Shown here: one piece after another, positions 1 through 5,172 of the stretch
How the letters are laid out: every line of letters starts with the position of its first letter
Numbering within the stretch: the stretch's first letter is position 1
From: Mycobacterium sp.
GTDB taxonomy: Bacteria; Actinomycetota; Actinomycetes; Mycobacteriales; Mycobacteriaceae
DNA length: 5,172 bases
Assembly (NCBI GenBank): GCA_028706695.1
Contig: JAQTVU010000244.1
Location: 1 to 5,172, forward strand
Direction of reading: 5' to 3'
Translations under genes and position numbers: made by a program
Notes under the pieces: model-generated
What the model was told of the DNA's origin: nothing
What the model saw: the letters and a program-made list of their open reading frames with translations, nothing else
Databases searched by the model: none

Positions 1-1
1 C

Positions 2-2398
2 ATCGACGCCTGGTTGGCGCTGTGCAAGACCTACGGCTGGGCGCCGGGGGTCATGGGCGCCAGTTCGCAGGGGGCCCGGGCATTTCGCGGGGCCGGGCTC
101 AACGCCCTGGAGCTGGGCGACGAGGCCATCTTGCGGACGGCCGATTTCCGACTGTCCGGGCCGGAAATGCGCGGCGTCCGGCAGGCCGTGACCCGGGCGC
201 GTCGAGCCGGGCTGACCGTGCGCATCCGGCGCCACCGTGACGTCCCCGTCGACGACATGGCGGACACCATCGCACGCGCCAATGCCTGGCGCGACACCCA
301 ATCCGAACGCGGATTTTCGATGGCACTGGGCCGGCTCGGCGATCCCGCCGACGGCGACTGCCTGCTGGTCGAGGCGATAGACCGCGACGGCGCGGTCGTC
401 GCGATGCTGTCGCTGGTCCCGTGGGGCACCACCGGCGTCTCGCTGGATCTGATGCGGCGTTCCCCGCAGTCCCCCAACGGCACGATCGAACTCATGGTCA
501 GCGAGCTGGCCCTCAACGGCGACCAGCTCGGCATCACCCGCATCTCACTCAATTTCGCGATGTTCCGGTCCGCGTTCGAGCAGGGCGCCCAGCTGGGCGC
601 CGGTCCGGTTGCCCGCCTCTGGCGTGGCCTGCTGCTGTTCTTCTCCCGGTGGTGGCAGCTGGAAACGCTGTACCGCTCGAACATGAAGTACCAACCCGAA
701 TGGGTTCCGCGCTACGCCTGCTACGAGGACGCCCGGTTGATCCCCCGCGTCGGTGTCGCATCGGTGATCGCCGAAGGATTCCTGGTGTTGCCATTCAGCC
801 GGCGCGAAAAGCCGCACACCGGCCACCACCCCGCCGTACCGGCCCGGCTGGTCGAGTCGGGGCTGCTGCACCCCGACGGGTCGGCGCCCGACGTCAGCGG
901 GCTCGGCCCCGGCGACCTCGATGCCGAGCAGCGACGCTCCCGTCTGCCCGAACAGGTACGGGTCCGCCTCGCCAAGCTGGAAATGTTGCGGCGCAACGGC
1001 ATTGATCCCTATCCGGTAGGGTCGCCGCCCAGCCACCCGATCGGCGCCGCGCCGGACGCCGACGACCAGGAGACGATCACGGTGTCCGGCCGGATATTGC
1101 GGATACGCGACTTCGGCGGCGTGCTGTTCGCCCAACTGCGCGACTGGTCGGGTGAAATCCAAGTGCTGCTGGACAATTCACGCATGGACCAGGGCCGCAC
1201 CGCCGATTTCCGGCGCGCCATCGACCTCGGCGACCTCGTCGAGATGACCGGGCACATGGGTTTTTCCAAGAACGGCACCCGCTCGCTGATCGTGCGGCAC
1301 TGGCGGATGACCGGCAAATGCCTGCGGCCGCTGCCGAACAAGTGGAAGGGGCTGACCGATCCGGAGGCGCGGGTGCGCATCCGCTACGTCGACCTGGCGG
1401 TCAATCCCGAATCACGTGAGCTGATCAAGGCCCGCAGCAACGTGGTGCGCTCCGTGCGCGAGACGCTCTTTGCCAAGGGATTCATCGAAGTCGAGACCCC
1501 GATCCTGCAGCAGATCCACGGCGGCGCCACCGCCCGGCCCTTCGTCACCCACATCAACACCTATGACATGGACCTGTTCTTGCGCATCGCGCCGGAACTG
1601 TACCTGAAGCGGTTATGCGTCGGGGGCGTGGAGCGGGTGTTCGAACTGGGCCGGGCGTTCCGCAACGAGGGCGTCGACTTCAGCCACAACCCGGAGTTCA
1701 CCCTGCTGGAGGCCTACCAGGCGCACGCCGACTACACGGTGTGGATCGACGGCTGCCGCGAGCTCATCCAGAACGCCGCCCGGGCCGCTCACGGTGAACA
1801 GGTCGTGCTGCGGCCCCGCGCCGACGGACGCCTCGAACCGGTCGACATCTCCGGTACCTGGCCGGTCAAGACCGTCTATGACGCGGTGTCGGAGGCGCTC
1901 GGCGAACGCATCGACCCCGACACCTCGCTGGCCACCCTGCGCAGGTTGTGCGACGCCGCGCACATTCCGTGCCGGCCTCAGTGGGATGCCGGGGCGGTGG
2001 TGCTCGAGTTGTACGAGCACTTGGTCGAGGACCGCACCGGGCAACCCACGTTCTACATCGACTTCCCGACGTCGGTGTCGCCGTTGACCCGGCCGCACCG
2101 CAGTCAGCGCGGCGTCGCCGAGCGGTGGGACCTGGTGGCCTGGGGCGTCGAGCTGGGCACCGCCTACAGCGAGCTGACCGACCCGGTGGAACAACGACGC
2201 CGCCTGCAGCAGCAGTCGCTGTTGGCCGCGGGCGGAGATCCGGAAGCCATGCAGCTCGACGAAGATTTCCTGCAAGCCATGGAGTACGCGATGCCGCCCA
2301 CCGGCGGGCTCGGGGTGGGAATCGACCGCGTTGTCATGCTGATCACCGGCCGAAGCATCCGCGAGACGCTGCCCTTCCCGCTGGCTAAGCCCCATTGA
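2..2398 (+). CDS. lysX: LysX, bifunctional phosphatidylglycerol lysyltransferase / lysyl-tRNA synthetase (5' partial)
   Basis: LysX makes lysyl-tRNA and transfers the lysine to phosphatidylglycerol at the membrane, giving lysyl-PG and resistance to cationic peptides; this is known for mycobacterial LysX. The reading frame is open from the window edge to TGA at 2396-2398. It gives 798 residues, so the N-terminal membrane helices, and probably a third of the roughly 1170-residue protein, lie outside. Residues 1 to about 270 are the MprF-type (DUF2156) transferase domain, with SLDLMRR near 146 and the typical NMKYQPEWVPRY segment near 227-238. A linker with EQVRVRLAKLEMLRRNGIDPYP (about 317-338) opens the LysRS part. 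An OB-fold tRNA-binding domain follows at about 358-445, then a class II catalytic core at about 462-795. Motif 1 lies near 480-500 (KGFIEVETP), motif 2 is RNEGVDFSHNPEFT at 554-567, and motif 3 is GGLGVGIDR at 768-776. RIAPELYLKRL and ELGTAYSELTDP are also typical of LysRS. All class II motifs look intact, and I see no frameshift. The TTG at 14 is internal and is not a start. Confidence 0.96.
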   Translation: MDAWLALCKTYGWAPGVMGASSQGARAFRGAGLNALELGDEAILRTADFRLSGPEMRGVRQAVTRARRAGLTVRIRRHRDVPVDDMADTIARANAWRDTQSERGFSMALGRLGDPADGDCLLVEAIDRDGAVVAMLSLVPWGTTGVSLDLMRRSPQSPNGTIELMVSELALNGDQLGITRISLNFAMFRSAFEQGAQLGAGPVARLWRGLLLFFSRWWQLETLYRSNMKYQPEWVPRYACYEDARLIPRVGVASVIAEGFLVLPFSRREKPHTGHHPAVPARLVESGLLHPDGSAPDVSGLGPGDLDAEQRRSRLPEQVRVRLAKLEMLRRNGIDPYPVGSPPSHPIGAAPDADDQETITVSGRILRIRDFGGVLFAQLRDWSGEIQVLLDNSRMDQGRTADFRRAIDLGDLVEMTGHMGFSKNGTRSLIVRHWRMTGKCLRPLPNKWKGLTDPEARVRIRYVDLAVNPESRELIKARSNVVRSVRETLFAKGFIEVETPILQQIHGGATARPFVTHINTYDMDLFLRIAPELYLKRLCVGGVERVFELGRAFRNEGVDFSHNPEFTLLEAYQAHADYTVWIDGCRELIQNAARAAHGEQVVLRPRADGRLEPVDISGTWPVKTVYDAVSEALGERIDPDTSLATLRRLCDAAHIPCRPQWDAGAVVLELYEHLVEDRTGQPTFYIDFPTSVSPLTRPHRSQRGVAERWDLVAWGVELGTAYSELTDPVEQRRRLQQQSLLAAGGDPEAMQLDEDFLQAMEYAMPPTGGLGVGIDRVVMLITGRSIRETLPFPLAKPH

Positions 2399-2431
2399 TG
2401 TGCGGTCCGGCGATTCCAGCCGATCCACCGC

Positions 2432-2452
2432 GAACATCGGGCAAACATGTTC
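2432..2452. promoter_or_regulatory. Inverted repeat in the lysX-esterase spacer (possible operator or small hairpin)
   Basis: A perfect 6-bp inverted repeat, GAACAT (2432-2437) and ATGTTC (2447-2452), is separated by 9 nt. The right arm also lies within an 8-bp palindrome, AACATGTT (2444-2451). The repeat is AT-richer than the surrounding DNA and starts 34 nt after the lysX stop, upstream of the esterase start. It could be a regulator binding site or a weak mRNA hairpin. It is not a mycobacterial SOS (LexA) box, because those half-sites are 4 nt apart. A 6-bp match can arise by chance, so the call is weak. Confidence 0.25.
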
Positions 2453-2476
2453 CGGCTCGGTTAACAATGGATCACA

Positions 2477-3961
2477 ATGAACCATGTGACAGCCTCGACG
2501 GCCTTTGCCATCGCGGAGTTGCCGGCCAGTCATACCTCATTGATGCACGGCTGGATTCCGGCAACCACCCAGGTCGTCGCCGTCATCCTGCTGGCGGCCG
2601 CGGTCGGCCGGCGGTCGCGGCGTTGGCTTATGGCGGGGCTGCCGCTGGCCGCCCTGGCCGGTGGCGCCCTGGCCTACGTGACGCACTGGTACGTCGTCGA
2701 CCGCGGCCTGTTCGCGGAGCCGGCGCCGTCCGCGCTGTGGGTCTGGATCGCGCTGACCGGCGTGGCCGCGGCGGTGCTGGTCCTGGGCTGGCGCGGAGCC
2801 CGGCGCTGGCGGCGGGGCGCCGCGCTGGCCGCCGTGCCGTTGTGCCTGCTCAGTGCGGCGTTGGTGCTCAACCTGTGGGTCGGCTACTTCCCCACGGTGC
2901 AGTCCGCGTGGAATCAGCTCACCTCCGGCCCGCTGCCCGACCAAACCGACCAGGCGACCGTGACCGCCATGGCCGCCACCGGAACGCGGCCACCGCACGG
3001 CAGCGTGGTGCCGGTGGCGATCCCCTCCGACGCGTCGCACTTCAAGCACCGCGGTGAGCTGGTTTATCTGCCGCCTGGATGGTTCTTCAGCAGCCCACCA
3101 CCGCCGCTGCCGACGGTGATGATGATCGGTGGGCAGTTCAACACGCCCGCCGACTGGATGCGTGCGGGCAACGCGGTCAAGACGGTCGACGACTTCGCGG
3201 CCGCTCACCACGGCCAGGCTCCGGTGCTGGTGTTCGCCGACTCCGGCGGCGCGTTCAACAACGACACCGAATGCGTCAACGGGGTCCGCGGGAATGCCGC
3301 CGACCATCTGACCAAAGACGTTGTGCCGTATATGGTTTCGAAGTTCGGTGTCAGCCCTGACCGGTCCCGCTGGGCCGTCGCCGGTTGGTCGATGGGCGGC
3401 ACCTGCGCCGTCGATCTGACGGTCATGCACCCCGACATGTTCAGCACGTTCGTCGACATCGCGGGCGACTTCTACCCGAACGCGGGCAACAAGGCCCAAA
3501 CCATCGCCCGGCTCTTCGGCGGCAATGCCGGCGCGTGGGCGGCGTTCGACCCGACCCTGGTGGTCAAACGGCACGGCCCGTACAGCGACGTGGCCGGCTG
3601 GTTCGCGATCTCCTCCGACGGTCCGCCCGCACCGCGCCGTGACGCGGCGCTGACCGATGCGGGCGCGTTCCGGCTGACCGCCGGGCAGGCCGCCGCGGAC
3701 CCCGGCAACCAGATCGCCGCCGCCTACTCGCTGTGTGCGGTGGGGCGCGCCCATGGGATCGACTGCGCCGTGCTGGCGCAGCCGGGCAAGCACGACTGGC
3801 CGTTTGCGGCGCGAGCCTTCGCCGCCGCGCTGCCCTGGCTGGCCGGCCGGCTGGGCACCCCGGGAATTCCGCGGACCCCGTTGCCCGGCACGTCCGCTCC
3901 CACCACGGCCACCGCCCCGGTCATCATTTCGGCCGAACATTCCCGCGGCGCTGCAAAATAG
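2477..3961 (+). CDS. Membrane-anchored alpha/beta hydrolase (esterase family), Rv1639c-like
   Basis: This is a complete gene of 494 residues, ending in TAG at 3959-3961. Four hydrophobic segments lie at about 26-44, 51-72, 86-105 and 114-134. The arginine-rich loops after segments 1 (GRRSRRW) and 3 (RGARRWRRG) should be cytoplasmic, which puts the large C-terminal domain outside the membrane. That domain (about 165-470) resembles the esterase-D/antigen 85 hydrolase family. GWSMGG gives nucleophile Ser305, and GKHDW near the end gives catalytic His439, like the C-terminal His of Ag85. Asp381 in SSDG, after a predicted strand, is my best guess for the acid. The tail from about 470 is rich in Pro, Thr and Ala. 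The gene matches the M. tuberculosis neighbour of lysX, Rv1639c, whose function I do not know to be established. The substrate is probably an acyl or aminoacyl ester in the envelope. The ATG at 2477 has no clear ribosome binding site; ATG 2543 (Met23) would give 472 residues and keep all four helices. Confidence 0.88.
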   Translation: MNHVTASTAFAIAELPASHTSLMHGWIPATTQVVAVILLAAAVGRRSRRWLMAGLPLAALAGGALAYVTHWYVVDRGLFAEPAPSALWVWIALTGVAAAVLVLGWRGARRWRRGAALAAVPLCLLSAALVLNLWVGYFPTVQSAWNQLTSGPLPDQTDQATVTAMAATGTRPPHGSVVPVAIPSDASHFKHRGELVYLPPGWFFSSPPPPLPTVMMIGGQFNTPADWMRAGNAVKTVDDFAAAHHGQAPVLVFADSGGAFNNDTECVNGVRGNAADHLTKDVVPYMVSKFGVSPDRSRWAVAGWSMGGTCAVDLTVMHPDMFSTFVDIAGDFYPNAGNKAQTIARLFGGNAGAWAAFDPTLVVKRHGPYSDVAGWFAISSDGPPAPRRDAALTDAGAFRLTAGQAAADPGNQIAAAYSLCAVGRAHGIDCAVLAQPGKHDWPFAARAFAAALPWLAGRLGTPGIPRTPLPGTSAPTTATAPVIISAEHSRGAAK

Positions 3962-4058
3962 CCGATCATCGCGGCCGACCCGAGCGTGCGAGATATAAAC
4001 CATCGCGGGCGGGACCGGCGTGTCGTCGCAACCGCTTATGTGTCGGGAACGCCAGGGC
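3962..4058. other. Convergent intergenic region between the esterase gene and uvrA
   Basis: This 97-nt non-coding gap separates two genes that run toward each other. An 8-bp direct repeat, CATCGCGG, occurs at 3967-3974 and 4001-4008, with an AT-richer patch (GATATAAACC) just before the second copy. I see no GC-rich stem followed by a T-run for the plus-strand transcript. No convincing small gene fits in the gap. Confidence 0.6.

Positions 4059-4067
<9 letters not shown>
4048..4067 (-). terminator. Possible U-tract-less terminator hairpin at the end of uvrA
   Basis: On the minus-strand transcript, AGCGCC (4067-4062) can pair with GGCGTT (4053-4048) to form a 6-bp stem with one G-U wobble. The 8-nt loop contains most of the uvrA stop codon. 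On the plus strand the same stem has an A-C mismatch, so the structure fits uvrA transcription better. No U-run follows, which is common for mycobacterial terminators. The stem is short, so this is only a candidate. Confidence 0.22.
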
Positions 4068-5171
<1,104 letters not shown>

Positions 5172-5172
5172 G

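Noticed and set aside
2..2398. Fusion of a lysyltransferase domain to a lysyl-tRNA synthetase as a novel architecture
   Set aside because: This is the established architecture of mycobacterial LysX, and all the expected motifs are present.
2431..2453. SOS (LexA) box in the spacer
   Set aside because: CGAAC and GTTCC are present, but 13 nt separate them instead of the 4 nt of the mycobacterial TCGAAC-N4-GTTCGA site.
1613..2533. Minus-strand open frame of 306 codons antisense to the 3' end of lysX
   Set aside because: It is antisense to the conserved LysRS catalytic core and shows no family motifs, so it is a shadow of lysX codon bias.
3943..3974. Plus-strand terminator after the esterase gene from CCGCG (3943-3947) and CGCGG (3970-3974)
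   Set aside because: The stem is only 5 bp with a 22-nt loop, the left arm is part of its own CCGCGG palindrome, and no T-run follows.

Overview
The window looks like chromosomal DNA from a Mycobacterium or a close mycolic-acid-producing actinobacterium. It is GC-rich, almost fully coding, and all three genes match a known mycobacterial neighbourhood: lysX, an Rv1639c-type membrane esterase, and uvrA. The protein sequences differ enough in places from what I remember of M. tuberculosis, notably in the UvrA C-terminal tail, that I would not assign a species. I see no insertion sequence, CRISPR array, tRNA, rRNA or phage gene.

Layout. Positions 2-2398 (+) hold the last 798 residues of LysX. 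This is a two-part protein: an MprF-like lysyltransferase domain joined to a complete lysyl-tRNA synthetase module. After a 78-nt spacer, 2477-3961 (+) encodes a complete protein of 494 residues. It has four predicted membrane helices followed by an Ag85/esterase-D-like alpha/beta hydrolase domain predicted to lie outside the membrane. A 97-nt gap then separates this gene from the convergent 3' part of uvrA (4059-5171, -). That part covers the last 370 residues, with the second ATP-binding cassette and the C-terminal zinc module.

How the genes fit together. LysX charges tRNA with lysine and moves the lysine onto phosphatidylglycerol, lowering the negative charge of the membrane and protecting against cationic peptides. 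The esterase is encoded immediately downstream on the same strand and its catalytic domain is predicted to face outward. It could act on envelope lipids and might hydrolyse the lysyl-lipid made by LysX, by analogy with known aminoacyl-PG synthase/hydrolase pairs. That link is a hypothesis. UvrA belongs to nucleotide excision repair and is an unrelated convergent neighbour.

The window reads mostly as ordinary core genome. The points worth a second look are the lysX-esterase pairing, an inverted repeat in the spacer between them, the unclear start of the esterase gene, and the compact convergent junction.
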